Of a DNA stretch of 64,000 nucleotides, positions 1-8,983 are shown in pieces (position 1 is the first letter of the stretch; each line of letters begins with the position of its first letter). The DNA comes from Donghicola eburneus (lineage in GTDB: Bacteria; Pseudomonadota; Alphaproteobacteria; Rhodobacterales; Rhodobacteraceae): NCBI RefSeq assembly GCF_900115865.1, contig NZ_FOXY01000003.1:310001-374000 (forward strand). Reading direction: 5' to 3'. A program made the translations under genes and the position numbers. The notes under the pieces are model-generated. The model was not told the DNA's origin. It saw only the letters and a list, made by a program, of their open reading frames with translations, and did not search any database.

Positions 1-477
1 TTCGGCCTGACTGCGAGCCTCGCTCTGGGTGGCTTGGACATGCATATGAACGAAAAGTTCGGCAAGTCTTTCCTTGGCACTCTGCGTCACGGCAAAACCG
101 ACGCGGCAGCGACCGGCAAAGCGGCGGATCACAAGCCCATCGACTACCCGCGTCCCGATGGTGTTTTGTCGTTCGACCGTCTGACTAACGTTAGCTTCAG
201 CTTCACCAACCACGAGGAAAGCCAGCCTGCGCACCTGCAGCTGAAAGACCCGAGCATCCCCGTGAACGTGAACCTGCCCGAATACGCGGGCCCCTCGGCG
301 CGGTATTGCCCCGCAGGCGTCTATGAATTCGTCGAGGAAGAGGGCAAGGACACCCGCTTTGTCGTGAACTTCCAGAACTGCGTGCACTGCAAGACCTGTG
401 ACATCAAGGACCCCAGCCAGAACATCAACTGGACCACGCCTCAGGGCGGCGACGGGCCCAACTACCCCAACATGTGA
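1..477 (+). CDS. Electron transfer flavoprotein-ubiquinone oxidoreductase, C-terminal part
   Basis: The 5' end lies outside the window; 158 residues of the C-terminus are visible. ETF-QO passes electrons from reduced ETF (fatty-acid and amino-acid dehydrogenases) to ubiquinone at the inner membrane. The four cysteines expected to bind the [4Fe-4S] cluster are visible: one in YCPAGVYEF, then three in [13 protein letters not shown]. The ending [17 protein letters not shown] is the characteristic family C-terminus. In the leading frame the first in-window start codon is a TTG at 34, but the coding frame is open back to base 1, so this is a continuation and not a start. Identification is firm. 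Confidence 0.95.
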   Translation, partial: FGLTASLALGGLDMHMNEKFGKSFLGTLRHGKTDAAATGKAADHKPIDYPRPDGVLSFDRLTNVSFSFTNHEESQPAHLQLKDPSIPVNVNLPEYAGPSARYCPAGVYEFVEEEGKDTRFVVNFQNCVHCKTCDIKDPSQNINWTTPQGGDGPNYPNM

Positions 478-502
478 TGTCGATTGCAGTGTTGTGATCA
501 AA

Positions 503-531
503 AAGGGGCGGCCATTTGGTCGCCCTTTATT
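503..531 (+). terminator. Rho-independent terminator after the ETF-QO gene
   Basis: An 11-bp stem (503-513 with 518-528, including G-U wobbles) closes an ATTT loop. The 3' arm ends in TTT followed by ATT. It lies 25 bp past the stop codon and separates this gene from the TPR gene downstream. Confidence 0.65.
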
Positions 532-588
532 GCAACAGCCTGCATGCACCCGTAGGCTTGGCGCCAATCAAGACAACAGGAGGCGCCC

Positions 589-2268
589 TTGTCACCACTC
601 CGCCCGTTCGTATTGGCTGCAGCTTTTGCCTGCGCAGGATTGCCAGCACTGGCCCAAGGGGTCTCTGGCGCCTATCTGGCCGGCCGCGTGGCGGAAACGG
701 ACCGCAACTTCTCTGAGGCGGCGAACCGCTTTGCCGAAGCGCTGGTGATGGACAAGGAGAACCCGCAGATCATGCAGGGCCTCGTCGGTGCGAATATCGC
801 GCTGGGTGAGGTCGACCTGATTGCGCCTGTCGCGCAGGATATGGCCAATCTGGGGGTTGGCAGCCAGCTGGCGCATATGGCCCTGATCGCCCATGCCGCC
901 AAGACCGAGGACTGGGGCACGGTCGTCACCATGATCGAGGACGAGCGCGGTGTTGGTCCGTTGGTCGATGGTCTGAGCCGTGCATGGGCGTTGGTTGGCC
1001 AAGGTGAAATGGGCGCCGCGCTAGAGGCGTTCGACGCCGTCTCCCAAGAGGAGGGGCTGAACAGCTTTGGCCTCTATCACAAGGCACTGGCCCTTGCGTT
1101 GGTCGGTGATTTCGAGGGCTCTCAGGACATCTTTGCGGGGCGTCTGCAGATCACACGTCGCGGGGCTATGGCCAATATCGAAGTGCTGAGCCAGCTGGAT
1201 CGCAACGACGAAGCGATCGAAATGATAGACGCGACCTTTGGGCCCGAACTCGATCCTGCCTTGCGCCGGATGAAAGAACAGATGGCAGCGGGCGAGCGTC
1301 TGCCCTTTACCCATGTGGGCAACGCCACGGATGGTTTGGCCGAGGTGTATTTCGCTGTGGCGAGCGCGCTAGAGGGCGAGGCGGGTCCTGATTACACGCT
1401 GCTGTATTCCCGTATCGCCGAATATCTGCGCCCCGACCATGTGGATGCGACCTTGTTGTCCGCCGATTTGCTGGATGTGATGGGCCGCTATGATCTGGCC
1501 GAAGCGACCTATCGCGAAGTTCCTGAAACCGATCCGTCCTATCATGCCGCCGAACTGGGCCGCGCCGATGCGCTGCGCAGCGCGGGCAAGGAAGATGCGG
1601 CGATCGAAGTGTTGCAATCCTTGTCCAAGACCCACAGTGAACTGCCGGTCGTGCATCTGACACTGGGGGATTTCTACCGCGCGGATGAACGCTATGCCGA
1701 GGCCGTTAAAGCCTATGACAAGGCGATCTCGCTTTATGAAGATCCGCAGGATGCCCGCTGGTTTGCCTACTACACACGGGGCATCGCCTATGAGCGTCTG
1801 GGGGAATGGGACAACGCAGAGGCGGACTTCCGCAAGGCATTGGAGCTGAGCCCCGGTCAGCCGCAGGTGCTGAACTATTTGGGCTATTCGCTGGTCGAGA
1901 TGGGCACCAAGCTGGACGAAGCCCTTGGGATGATCGAGCAGGCTGTTGCGACCTCGCCCAACAGCGGGCACATCGTCGATAGTCTGGGCTGGGTTCTGTT
2001 CCAGCTGGGCCGCTACGAGGAGGCTGCCGCGCAGCTAGAGCGCGCCGCTGAGTTGATGCCAGTGGATCCCATTGTGAACGACCACCTCGGGGACGGGTAC
2101 TGGGCTGTGGGCCGCAAGATCGAGGCTCGTTTCCAATGGCACCGTGCCCTGTCCTTTGACCCCGAAGAAGAGGATGCGGAACGTATCCGCCGCAAGCTTG
2201 AGGTCGGACTGGATCAGGTTCTGGCCGACGAAGGTGCGGACCCAATCAAGGTGGCGAATGGCGATTGA
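589..2268 (+). CDS. Secreted or periplasmic tetratricopeptide-repeat protein
   Basis: A 559-residue protein. Residues 1-22 look like a signal peptide: an arginine, a hydrophobic stretch, then ALA before the predicted cleavage. The rest is built of helical TPR units with recurring patterns such as [41 protein letters not shown] and [24 protein letters not shown] proteins are protein-binding scaffolds; no enzymatic domain is seen and the partner is unknown. The start is a TTG, chosen because AGGAGG at 578-583 sits at correct spacing and the signal peptide begins there. The stop codon overlaps the ispE start by 11 bp, so the two are probably cotranscribed and coupled. Confidence 0.85.
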   Translation: MSPLRPFVLAAAFACAGLPALAQGVSGAYLAGRVAETDRNFSEAANRFAEALVMDKENPQIMQGLVGANIALGEVDLIAPVAQDMANLGVGSQLAHMALIAHAAKTEDWGTVVTMIEDERGVGPLVDGLSRAWALVGQGEMGAALEAFDAVSQEEGLNSFGLYHKALALALVGDFEGSQDIFAGRLQITRRGAMANIEVLSQLDRNDEAIEMIDATFGPELDPALRRMKEQMAAGERLPFTHVGNATDGLAEVYFAVASALEGEAGPDYTLLYSRIAEYLRPDHVDATLLSADLLDVMGRYDLAEATYREVPETDPSYHAAELGRADALRSAGKEDAAIEVLQSLSKTHSELPVVHLTLGDFYRADERYAEAVKAYDKAISLYEDPQDARWFAYYTRGIAYERLGEWDNAEADFRKALELSPGQPQVLNYLGYSLVEMGTKLDEALGMIEQAVATSPNSGHIVDSLGWVLFQLGRYEEAAAQLERAAELMPVDPIVNDHLGDGYWAVGRKIEARFQWHRALSFDPEEEDAERIRRKLEVGLDQVLADEGADPIKVANGD

Positions 2269-3091
2269 GGCTTTTGCGCCCGCCAAGGTCAATCTGACAC
2301 TGCATGTCACCGGTCAACGGGCGGACGGGTATCATTTGCTGGAATCACTGGTGGTTTTTGTGGGCGTGGGGGACCGGATCACGGTCTCTGAGGCGGCTGA
2401 CCTGCGGTTGGCTGTCACTGGCCCACGTGCTGAAGGCGTGCCCACAGGCCCCGAGAATTTGGTGCTCAAGGCGGCTTCGCTCTTGGGCGGCGTGGGTGCC
2501 CAGATTGTGCTGGACAAGCATCTACCGGCCGCTGCGGGCATCGGCGGGGGATCGTCTGACGCAGCCGCTACACTGCGGGCGCTTTCGCAGCTTTGGAATT
2601 TGGATTTGCCTGCGGACAATGGGCTGAGCTTGGGCGCAGATGTGCCGGTCTGTCTGCGGGCGGCGCCATGCCTGATGTCCGGCGTCGGAGAGGTGCTGAC
2701 CGAGGTTCCGGTCTTGCCGCCTCTGTGGATGGTCCTTGTGAACCCCGGGGGCGAGGTGCCGACCCCCGCCGTGTTCAAGGGCCTAGCGCGCAAGGATAAC
2801 CCACCGATGGCGCCGGTGCCCGCTGGATTGGACGCACCCGCGTTCGCCGAGTGGCTGTCCACCCAGCGCAATGATCTGGAGCCTCCGGCGCGCGCTGTAG
2901 CTCCTGTGATCACCGATGTACTTGATGCGATTGCGGGCGCTGGAGCGTTGCTTGCCCGGATGTCGGGATCGGGTGCAACCTGTTTCGGGCTTTATGCTGA
3001 TGCAGAGAGTGCGGCCTGTGCTGCCGCGCAGATCAAAGAAAAAGCGCCCGCGTGGTGGGTGGACCACGGGGCGCTTGGTTCGTTTTCCTGA
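2258..3091 (+). CDS. ispE: 4-(cytidine 5'-diphospho)-2-C-methyl-D-erythritol kinase
   Basis: A 277-residue GHMP-family kinase of the MEP isoprenoid pathway, phosphorylating the 2-hydroxyl of CDP-methylerythritol. Motif 1 is [10 protein letters not shown] (Lys10). The ATP-binding glycine loop [15 protein letters not shown] is at residues 90-104, the probable catalytic Asp128 is in GADVPVCL, and motif 3 ([12 protein letters not shown]) is near the C-terminus. The ATG at 2258 is chosen because it gives the standard N-terminus [12 protein letters not shown]; the same frame is open upstream but only over the TPR gene. It converges on a polyprenyl synthase gene only 7 bp away, another isoprenoid enzyme. 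Length fits the family. Confidence 0.93.
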   Translation: MAIEAFAPAKVNLTLHVTGQRADGYHLLESLVVFVGVGDRITVSEAADLRLAVTGPRAEGVPTGPENLVLKAASLLGGVGAQIVLDKHLPAAAGIGGGSSDAAATLRALSQLWNLDLPADNGLSLGADVPVCLRAAPCLMSGVGEVLTEVPVLPPLWMVLVNPGGEVPTPAVFKGLARKDNPPMAPVPAGLDAPAFAEWLSTQRNDLEPPARAVAPVITDVLDAIAGAGALLARMSGSGATCFGLYADAESAACAAAQIKEKAPAWWVDHGALGSFS

Positions 3092-3098
3092 ACTGGGA

Positions 3099-4100
3099 TT
3101 AGCGGACGCGTTCGACCACGTAATCTGCCAGATCCATCAGCATCTGACGCACGGGGCGGTCGGGTAGGACCGACAGCGCCTCTTTTGCTTTGTCCGCCCA
3201 TGCTAGCGCGTCCTGACGGGTGGCTTCCATCGCGCCGTGCTTGGCCAGCAGACGCAGAGCCTCGTCCAGATCGCCGTCTTGCTGATCGCCGTCTTCGATG
3301 GTGCGCTTCCAGAAGGCGCGCTCGGCCTCATCAGCAGCGGCCACGGCCTTGATCACGGGCAGGGTCAGCTTCTGCTCGCGGAAATCGTCGCCGATGTTTT
3401 TGCCTGTGGCATCGCTGTTTCCGCCGTAGTCCAGCAGGTCATCCACAATCTGGAAGGCAATCCCCAGCGCGTCACCGTAATCGAATAGGGCTTGTTCGTG
3501 CGCCTCGGGCGCGTCGGCAATCACGCCGCCCACTTGTGTCGCTGCCGAGAAGAGAGCAGCCGTCTTGCCGCGTACAATCTTCAGATAGGTGTCTTCGCCG
3601 GTGCGCAGGTCCTTGGCCGCGGTCAGCTGCAGCACTTCGCCTTCGGAGATGGTGGCGGAAGCGTTCGCTAGGATCGCCAGCACGCGCAGGCGGCCTGTGT
3701 CGACCATCAGCTGGAAGCTGCGGGCAAAGAGATAGTCACCGACCAGAATGCTGGACTTGTTGTCCCAGAGCAGATTCGCAGTGGGGCGTCCGCGCCGCTG
3801 TTCGCTCTCGTCGACAACGTCGTCGTGCAGCAGGGTCGCGGTGTGAATGAATTCGACAGTGGCGGCCAGATGGACCGCATAGGGCCCCTCGTAGCCACAC
3901 AGGTCAGCGGCGGCCAACGTCATCAGAGGGCGAAGGCGTTTGCCGCCAGCCCCGATCAAATGAGCGGTCAGATCGGCAATGCGCGGCGCGCTTTCGGACA
4001 CCATACGCTCGCGGATCAGTGCGTCCACGGCGGCCATACCATCTGACAGATGACGCGAGAGCGCCTCGTGCGGTTTTTCGGTCGTTTCGTCCAGGCTCAT
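3099..4100 (-). CDS. ispB: Long-chain all-trans polyprenyl diphosphate synthase (ubiquinone side chain)
   Basis: A 333-residue trans-prenyltransferase. GGKRLRP lies at residues 52-58, the first Asp-rich motif DDVVD at 93-97 and the second, DDLLD, at 220-224; these bind the diphosphate-Mg2+ of the allylic substrate. The residue five positions before the first motif is a small alanine, as in long-chain synthases. Alphaproteobacteria of this group generally make ubiquinone-10, so a decaprenyl product is likely but cannot be proved by reading. The ATG at 4100 gives a normal N-terminus; 35 extra in-frame codons upstream run into the region of the divergent gene. The short intergenic stretch to the DUF2007 gene must hold promoters for both. 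Confidence 0.9.
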   Translation of the reverse strand: MSLDETTEKPHEALSRHLSDGMAAVDALIRERMVSESAPRIADLTAHLIGAGGKRLRPLMTLAAADLCGYEGPYAVHLAATVEFIHTATLLHDDVVDESEQRRGRPTANLLWDNKSSILVGDYLFARSFQLMVDTGRLRVLAILANASATISEGEVLQLTAAKDLRTGEDTYLKIVRGKTAALFSAATQVGGVIADAPEAHEQALFDYGDALGIAFQIVDDLLDYGGNSDATGKNIGDDFREQKLTLPVIKAVAAADEAERAFWKRTIEDGDQQDGDLDEALRLLAKHGAMEATRQDALAWADKAKEALSVLPDRPVRQMLMDLADYVVERVR

Positions 4101-4156
4101 ACCATCCCCATCGCGCAGTCTCGACAAAGCGTCATGCGACCTCTTAAGTGTCGTAC

Positions 4157-4366
4157 ATGCAAGAGCTGCTCCGTACCAACGACCCAACCGTGATCGCATT
4201 CGCACAGGCTCTCCTGTCTGGCGAGGATATAGACTGCTACACCCTAGACGTAAATATGAGCGTGATCGAAGGCGGCATTGGAATTCTGCCGCGCAGGCTG
4301 CTTGTGCGCCGCGAAGACCTATTTATGGCTAGAGCGATTCTACGGGACAACGACATTGAGTGCTGA
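4157..4366 (+). CDS. DUF2007 family small protein (putative signal-transducing protein)
   Basis: A 69-residue protein with the DUF2007 pattern: MQELLRTNDP at the N-terminus, an internal NMSVIEGGIG, then PRRLLVRREDLFMARAIL. The domain is a small alpha-beta fold annotated as a putative signal transducer, with no established biochemical role. An in-frame GTG at 4148 would add three residues; the ATG is preferred because family members begin at the equivalent of MQELL. It overlaps the start of the methyltransferase gene by about 11 bp, so the two are probably translated from one message. Confidence 0.8.
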   Translation: MQELLRTNDPTVIAFAQALLSGEDIDCYTLDVNMSVIEGGIGILPRRLLVRREDLFMARAILRDNDIEC

Positions 4367-5114
4367 CGAAGATGTGACCCGCGATGCTTTTTTGAGCGGG
4401 CAGGTGATGGCGCTTCAGCCGAAAAAAGGCTTTCGATCCGGCGTGGATGCGGTGCTTTTGGCCGCCGCGGTTCCGGCGCGGCCGGGGCAGCGGGTGTTGG
4501 AATTGGGCTGCGGAGTCGGTGTGGCAAGCCTGTGTCTGAATGCCCGCGTCGGCGGTTTGCACCTGACAGGCGTTGAACTGCAGGAAAATTATGCAGAGCT
4601 AGCGCGTCAGAATGCCACTGCTGCAGGCGCAGAAATGCGCGTTTACGCATCAGATTTAATGGCCCTGCCTGCTGATTTGCGTCAGCAGCAGTTTGATCAC
4701 GTCTTGGCCAATCCTCCTTATTACGCGGCTGGGTCGCGCCAGCTTGCAAAAGATACGGGCCGTGAGACCGCGTTGGGCGAGGCGACACCGATGCGAAAAT
4801 GGATCGAGGTCGCTGCGAAAAGGCTAGCGCCCAAAGGTTACGCAACCTTTATCCAGCGTACGGACCGGCTGGCCGACATGCTGGGACCCATGGCCGAGCA
4901 TCTGGGATCCCTTGAAATACAGCCCCTCGCGCCGCGCGCGGGCAGGGAATCACACCTGGTGATTCTGAGGGGGCGCAAAGATGGTCGTGCACCCTTGTGT
5001 ATGCATCCGCCGTTGATAATGCACGAGGGTGCGGTACACTTGAACGATGCCGAAGACTATCAGACATGGGCCGTGGACGTTCTGAGGAACGGGCATCCAC
5101 TCCCTTTGCGTTAA
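4356..5114 (+). CDS. tRNA1(Val) (adenine-N6)-methyltransferase-like protein (TrmN6 family)
   Basis: About 252 residues forming a class I SAM-dependent methyltransferase. The SAM-binding motif ELGCGVG is near residue 49, an acidic residue ends the second strand (GVELQ), and NPPYY near residue 119 is the N6-adenine/N5-glutamine catalytic motif. The N-terminal pattern QPKKGFRSGVDAVLLAA is typical of the YfiC/TrmN6 group, which methylates A37 of tRNA1(Val). The start is uncertain: a TTG at 4356 gives the expected N-terminus, a GTG at 4374 is an alternative, and there is no strong ribosome-binding site at either. It is coupled to the preceding DUF2007 gene. Confidence 0.78.
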   Translation: MSADEDVTRDAFLSGQVMALQPKKGFRSGVDAVLLAAAVPARPGQRVLELGCGVGVASLCLNARVGGLHLTGVELQENYAELARQNATAAGAEMRVYASDLMALPADLRQQQFDHVLANPPYYAAGSRQLAKDTGRETALGEATPMRKWIEVAAKRLAPKGYATFIQRTDRLADMLGPMAEHLGSLEIQPLAPRAGRESHLVILRGRKDGRAPLCMHPPLIMHEGAVHLNDAEDYQTWAVDVLRNGHPLPLR

Positions 5115-5245
5115 TGTCGCTTTGGTTTTTCCATTTAATGCGCAAAAAGATGCCATGGAGATATGTTTGTTGCGTTGCGGCGTGACAAACGAACGAATCT
5201 GTGCTGCAATAAATCTGTTACATCAGCAGAGAGGAGTTTTTCTCA

Positions 5246-5413
5246 ATGAACTTGACTTCACACGTTCAGGAACTGCGTCGTAAACATCAAGCGCTGTCGC
5301 AGGAGGTGGAATACGAAGTCCGATCTCCGGGTGCGGACATGCTGCGTGTCTCTGAATTGAAGAAGAAGAAGCTCGCTCTGAAAGAGCAAATCGAACGCCT
5401 GTCGACCCACTAA
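5246..5413 (+). CDS. DUF465 (YdcH-like) small coiled-coil protein
   Basis: A 55-residue, highly charged, helix-forming protein beginning MNLTSHVQELRRKH and ending with a lysine-rich helix (LKKKKLALKEQIERL). This layout, a short helix, a turn and a second basic helix, matches the DUF465 family, whose function is unknown. GAGGAG at 5231-5236 is well placed for the ATG at 5246. It is followed by a perfect 9-bp hairpin and a 484-bp gene-free region rich in potential RNA structure. Confidence 0.82.
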   Translation: MNLTSHVQELRRKHQALSQEVEYEVRSPGADMLRVSELKKKKLALKEQIERLSTH

Positions 5414-5465
5414 GGATTATCGACGTGGATCGGGAGTAAGGCACCGATTTACTTGAACAAAGTTT

Positions 5466-5492
5466 GAATGGGCGCGTGGTAAACGCCCATTC
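5466..5492 (+). terminator. Perfect hairpin 3' of the DUF465 gene
   Basis: GAATGGGCG at 5466-5474 pairs perfectly with CGCCCATTC at 5484-5492 around a 9-base loop. There is no T-run after it, so it may act as a weak terminator or a 3'-end stabiliser. Confidence 0.4.
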
Positions 5493-5494
5493 AT

Positions 5495-5680
5495 GGCGGA
5501 CCCTCCGGCCAGACCCGGAGACGTGCGCGACAGTGGTCAGTACATCTCTAGGGGACGATACATGCACCCCTCTCAATCTATGAACACTGCCGATATGGCG
5601 CGCACGACCCACCGCCGTCCTCATGGACATCCCTCTTCCAAATCGTGACGCCGGCCTCGCTTTTGCGGGGCCGGTTTACA
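5495..5680 (+). ncRNA. Candidate structured RNA, first of two in the gap
   Basis: No convincing gene lies in 5414-5897. Within it, several arms pair: GGCGG (5495-5499) with CCGCC (5612-5616) could close a junction holding hairpin CTCCGG/CCGGAG (5503-5508/5515-5520) and a rod whose base is CGTGCGCG/CGCGCACG (5522-5529/5599-5606). The rod continues through CAGTG/CACTG (5531-5535/5585-5589) and is capped by AGGGG/CCCCT (5550-5554/5567-5571). A 10-bp hairpin, CCGGCCTCGC/GCGGGGCCGG (5651-5660/5665-5674) followed by TTT, could be its 3' end. A 28-codon open frame (5562-5648) sits inside but resembles nothing I recognise. I cannot assign it to a known RNA family; 6S-like RNA was considered but the bubble does not match well. 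Confidence 0.35.
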
Positions 5681-5771
5681 GAGCGGCGTAAGCTGCGGCC
5701 GGTAGGCCCCATGTCTTCATCGCTCCCTGAAGGTGCGGCACGAAAAGCCGCGTCTGAACTTGCGCCGCTCT
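5680..5771 (+). ncRNA. Candidate structured RNA, second of two: 13-bp closing stem with three inner hairpins
   Basis: AGAGCGGCGTAAG (5680-5692) pairs with CTTGCGCCGCTCT (5759-5771) over 13 bp with one G-U wobble, closing a 66-base interior. Inside are three possible hairpins: GGCC-GGTA-GGCC, CTTCA/TGAAG, and GCGGC/GCCGC (5735-5739/5747-5751). A terminator-like hairpin follows 20 bases later. This order, a multi-branched domain then a terminator, suggests a small RNA or a 3' regulatory element. The strand is uncertain because the flanking terminator works both ways. No family could be assigned. Confidence 0.4.
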
Positions 5772-5791
5772 AACTCAGTTTGCAAAAATAT

Positions 5792-5823
5792 AGGGGCCGA
5801 TCGCGCGGACCGGCCCCTGTTTT
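5792..5823 (-). terminator. Bidirectional terminator 3' of phaB
   Basis: AGGGGCCG (5792-5799) pairs with CGGCCCCT (5811-5818). On the minus strand the hairpin is followed by TATATTTTTGC, a good U-rich tail for phaB, whose stop is 80 bp upstream. On the plus strand the tail is GTTTTA, so it could also end a transcript of the RNA candidates to its left. Confidence 0.65.
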
Positions 5824-5897
5824 ATGCCAAAACCACGTCTGGTTTCGATATGGTTTGCGTATGGCAAACGTACTGACGTTTGCCACATCCCGCCCAA

Positions 5898-6620
5898 TTA
5901 GACGAAGAACTGTGCGCCGTTCGCCGAGATGGTCGAGCCGTTGATGAAAGACGCATCGTCCGACGCGAGGAAGACCACGCAGCGCGCGATTTCTTCGGGC
6001 TCGCCCAGACGGCCTGCGGGAATGCCCGAGATGATTTTCTCGCGGACTTTCTCGGGGACAGCCATAACCATTTCGGTTGCGATGTAGCCGGGGCAGATCG
6101 CGTTGGCGGTGATGCCCTTGGCCGCGCCTTCTTGGGCCAGCGACTTGATGATGCCCAGATCGCCCGCTTTGGTCGCAGCGTAGTTCACCTGACCGAACTG
6201 GCCCTTCTGGCCGTTGATCGAGCTGATGACCACAACGCGGCCAAAGCCACGGTCACGCATGCCATTCCACAGGGGGTGAACGGTGTTGAACACGCCGGTC
6301 AGGTTGGTGTCGATGACTTCCTGCCACTGTTCGGGGGTCATCTTGTGGAAAGGCGCGTCACGGGTGATGCCCGCGTTTGCGACGACAACGTCGATGGGGC
6401 CCAGGTCTTCTTCGACTTTGGCCAGACCCGCTTTGGAGTCTTCGTAGCTGCCGACGTTCCACTTATAGGTCTTGATCCCAGTCTCTTCGGTGAAAGCGGC
6501 TGCTTTCTCGTCGTTCCCGGCGTAGGTGGCGGCAACGGTGTAACCGGCCTCTTTGAGTGCTTTCGAAATCGCCGCGCCAATACCGCGCGAGCCTCCGGTG
6601 ACCAATGCAACGCGTCCCAT
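5898..6620 (-). CDS. phaB: Acetoacetyl-CoA reductase (NADPH)
   Basis: A 240-residue short-chain dehydrogenase/reductase that reduces acetoacetyl-CoA to (R)-3-hydroxybutyryl-CoA, the monomer for polyhydroxybutyrate and the entry point to the ethylmalonyl-CoA pathway. The cofactor loop TGGSRGIG is near residue 8, NAGITRD lies mid-chain, and the catalytic Ser-Tyr-Lys set is visible as ISSINGQKGQFGQVNYAATKAG with Tyr and Lys in YAATK. The C-terminal VVFLASDDASFINGSTI is typical of the PhaB branch. It lies 74 bp downstream of phaA on the same strand and is probably cotranscribed. No phaC (synthase) is in the window, so polymer synthesis genes must be elsewhere. Confidence 0.95.
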   Translation of the reverse strand: MGRVALVTGGSRGIGAAISKALKEAGYTVAATYAGNDEKAAAFTEETGIKTYKWNVGSYEDSKAGLAKVEEDLGPIDVVVANAGITRDAPFHKMTPEQWQEVIDTNLTGVFNTVHPLWNGMRDRGFGRVVVISSINGQKGQFGQVNYAATKAGDLGIIKSLAQEGAAKGITANAICPGYIATEMVMAVPEKVREKIISGIPAGRLGEPEEIARCVVFLASDDASFINGSTISANGAQFFV

Positions 6621-6694
6621 GTTTTCTCCGTGCGTTAGTAATTTTTTGTCCTAAAGGAATTAGGGCGCGTAATTTTCTTGCGCGCCCATTTGTC

Positions 6695-7870
6695 TTACGG
6701 CCGTTCGAAGCACATGGCAACACCCATGCCGCCCCCGATACACAGTGTCGCGAGACCTTTCTTGGCGTCGCGGCGCTTCATTTCGAACAGCAAGGTGTTC
6801 AGGATGCGGGCACCGGACGCGCCGATGGGGTGACCGATGGCGATTGCGCCGCCGTTCACGTTCACCACGTCGGGGTTCCAGCCCATGTCTTTGTTCACGG
6901 CGCAGGCCTGCGCGGCAAAGGCTTCGTTCGCTTCGACCAGATCCAGATCTTCGGCTTTCCAGCCTGCCTTCTCGAGCGCTTTGCGCGACGCAGGGATCGG
7001 GCCGGTGCCCATGATCGAGGGGTCGAGGCCAGCGGTCGCGTAGGATGCGATGCGTGCCAGAGGCTCCAGCCCGCGCTTTTCAGCTTCTTCTGCAGTCATC
7101 AGCATGACGCCTGCTGCGCCGTCGTTCAGGCCCGACGCGTTTGCCGCAGTGACCGAGCCGTCCTTGGTGAAGGCGGGGCGCAGTTTCTGCATGGCTTCCA
7201 TGGTGGCGCCGTGACGGATGTATTCGTCCGCATCAACCACGATCTCGCCCTTGCGGGTTTTGATGGTGAAGGGAACGATCTCGTCCGCGAACTTGCCAGC
7301 CTTTTGAGCGGCTTCGGCTTTGTTCTGCGAGGCGACAGCGAATTCGTCCTGCATTTCGCGGGTGATCTGCCACTGGTCCGCCACGTTTTCAGCGGTCTGG
7401 CCCATGTGGTAGCCGTTGAACGCGTCCCACAGGCCGTCTTTGATCATGGTGTCGATGTACTTCAGGTCGCCCATTTTCTGGCCCTGACGCAGCGCTGCGC
7501 AGTGGGGCGACATCGACATGTTTTCCTGACCACCGGCGCACACGATCGCCGCATCACCAAGCATGATGTGCTGGGCGCCCAGAGCGACTGCGCGGAGGCC
7601 CGAACCACAGACCTGGTTGATGCCCCAAGCGGCTGCTTCGATGGGGAGGCCGGCGTTGATATGTGCCTGACGGGCGGGGTTCTGACCCTGGCCTGCTGTC
7701 AGCACCTGACCGAGAATCGTCTCCGAGACTTCGCTCTTATCGATGCCTGCGCGCTCTACCAGGGCTTGCAGCATAGTGGAGCCCAGATCGTGGGCGGGGG
7801 TGTTTGCGAATGACCCAAGGAAGCTGCCAACTGCTGTGCGCGCGGCGGATACGATAACTACGTTCGTCAT
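6695..7870 (-). CDS. phaA: Acetyl-CoA C-acetyltransferase (beta-ketothiolase)
   Basis: A 391-residue thiolase condensing two acetyl-CoA to acetoacetyl-CoA. The nucleophilic cysteine is in [10 protein letters not shown] near residue 88, the catalytic histidine in [16 protein letters not shown], and the second active-site cysteine in LCIGGGMG near the C-terminus. The N-terminus [18 protein letters not shown] is the standard biosynthetic thiolase pattern. The ATG is preceded by AGAGGA at workable spacing. It is the promoter-proximal gene of a phaA-phaB pair and, with the ccr and ecm genes 35 kb away, supplies C4 units for acetyl-CoA assimilation. Confidence 0.95.
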   Translation of the reverse strand: MTNVVIVSAARTAVGSFLGSFANTPAHDLGSTMLQALVERAGIDKSEVSETILGQVLTAGQGQNPARQAHINAGLPIEAAAWGINQVCGSGLRAVALGAQHIMLGDAAIVCAGGQENMSMSPHCAALRQGQKMGDLKYIDTMIKDGLWDAFNGYHMGQTAENVADQWQITREMQDEFAVASQNKAEAAQKAGKFADEIVPFTIKTRKGEIVVDADEYIRHGATMEAMQKLRPAFTKDGSVTAANASGLNDGAAGVMLMTAEEAEKRGLEPLARIASYATAGLDPSIMGTGPIPASRKALEKAGWKAEDLDLVEANEAFAAQACAVNKDMGWNPDVVNVNGGAIAIGHPIGASGARILNTLLFEMKRRDAKKGLATLCIGGGMGVAMCFERP

Positions 7871-8006
7871 ATGCGGTGTCCTCTACCAAATTTCGGGGCA
7901 GAGGGCCGTCAGAGGCCGCTATTGTCGGCCTCGTCCTCCCTCCACCGACGGGGTATTGGTAGCAGGATTCTGCGGTGCCACAACAGTTCGTTCGTCGCTG
8001 TTAGCG

Positions 8007-8840
8007 CTAGGCAAGTCGTTTCCTAGTCCGACTTTGGTGCCATGCGGGTCTCAAACTGGGAGCGCCAAAGAAATAACCTTGGAGACAATCGACCCCGAGG
8101 GCACGCAAACAGTCCGCTTGCTCTTTGGTTTCAACATGTTCTGCGATGGTGAACATATCGAAGTGCCGACCGATGGACATGAGCGCACGCACGATTGCCT
8201 GATTATCAGGCGATGTGTCGATGCCGCGGATCAGGCTGCCGTCGATCTTGAGAATGTCGAAGGCGAAGTCCTTGAAATAGCGGATGGCGGTGCGGCCTGC
8301 GCCGAAATCGTCCAAGGCAAAGGCGACGCCCTTGAGCTGAATATCGTCCATGATATCAAGCACCTGCTCTGGGCGGGTCATCACGGATTCCTCGGTGATC
8401 TCGAGGATGAGCCGCTCGCCCACAGTGCCGTCGCGCGCCAGGCCGTGATGCAGAACTTTGTGCCATTTGGGGTCGTGCAGCGATTTGGCCGACAGGTTGA
8501 TCGACAGACGCAATTGGGGGTTGCGGCACAGCTCTAGCAGGCCGAATTCCAAAGCGATACGATCTATGATGCGGCCCATGTCCGTTGCCTCTGCCACGGG
8601 CATAAAGTCGCGTGCTGGAATGACCCGTCCAGTCTCATCCAGAACGCGGATCAGCCCCTCGTAAAAGGCGATCCGTCTGGGATCATCGGTGACAACCACG
8701 GGCTGATAGGCCAGCATCACCTCTTTGTGCCGCAGGGCACGCTCGACCATCGCAAGGATATCCGAATCGCGCGAGCGCACGGCTGTTTCTAGGGGGTTCA
8801 GCCCCTTTGACCGTTTCCGGCCCTTATGTTTTTCAAACAT
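8007..8840 (-). CDS. EAL-domain protein, probable cyclic-di-GMP phosphodiesterase
   Basis: A 277-residue protein that is nearly all EAL domain, with no sensory or transmembrane part, so it is probably cytosolic. The usual EAL signature reads EGLIR here, but the Mg2+-binding and catalytic positions appear present: Asn in LSINLSAKSL, Glu in ILEITEES, the DD pair in ALDDFGAG, Lys in ILKIDGSL, Glu in AEHVET and Gln in QGYFFG. It is therefore probably active in hydrolysing c-di-GMP. The ATG at 8840 (MFEKHKGRKR) is preferred over an in-frame start 63 bp upstream, which would add a tail without family resemblance. It stands alone between phaA and tag. Confidence 0.85.
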   Translation of the reverse strand: MFEKHKGRKRSKGLNPLETAVRSRDSDILAMVERALRHKEVMLAYQPVVVTDDPRRIAFYEGLIRVLDETGRVIPARDFMPVAEATDMGRIIDRIALEFGLLELCRNPQLRLSINLSAKSLHDPKWHKVLHHGLARDGTVGERLILEITEESVMTRPEQVLDIMDDIQLKGVAFALDDFGAGRTAIRYFKDFAFDILKIDGSLIRGIDTSPDNQAIVRALMSIGRHFDMFTIAEHVETKEQADCLRALGVDCLQGYFFGAPSLRPAWHQSRTRKRLA

Positions 8841-8983
8841 TCCAATACTCCCACCACGAAGGCAGGCTGGGCGATTCTGTTTTAACGACGTGTAAACGGG
8901 CAAATGCGCTGAAAATTGGAGATTGGTTTCGGCGCGTGTTCATGTTTTGTTTGCATTCAGGCCGCTAGTCAGGAGTCGCGATA

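Noticed and set aside
491-500. GTTGTGATCA before the TPR gene, similar to half of the suc/sdh operator
   Set aside because: It is a single imperfect copy without the partner at 21 bp, so probably chance.
5114-5185. A 23-codon frame overlapping the trmN6-like stop (TAATG)
   Set aside because: Very short and unlike any family; the ATG overlap alone is weak support.
5223-5630. A 135-codon minus-strand frame through DUF465 and the gap
   Set aside because: It is antisense to DUF465 with its good ribosome-binding site, and its translation is Arg/Ser-rich without domain.
5562-5648. A 28-codon open frame (MHPSQSMNTADMARTT...) in the structured gap
   Set aside because: No recognised family and it lies within paired RNA arms; the upstream AGGGGAC is also part of a predicted stem. 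It is left as unproven.
6605-7813. A 402-codon plus-strand frame opposite phaA
   Set aside because: A shadow of the thiolase gene; composition is that expected for an antisense frame.
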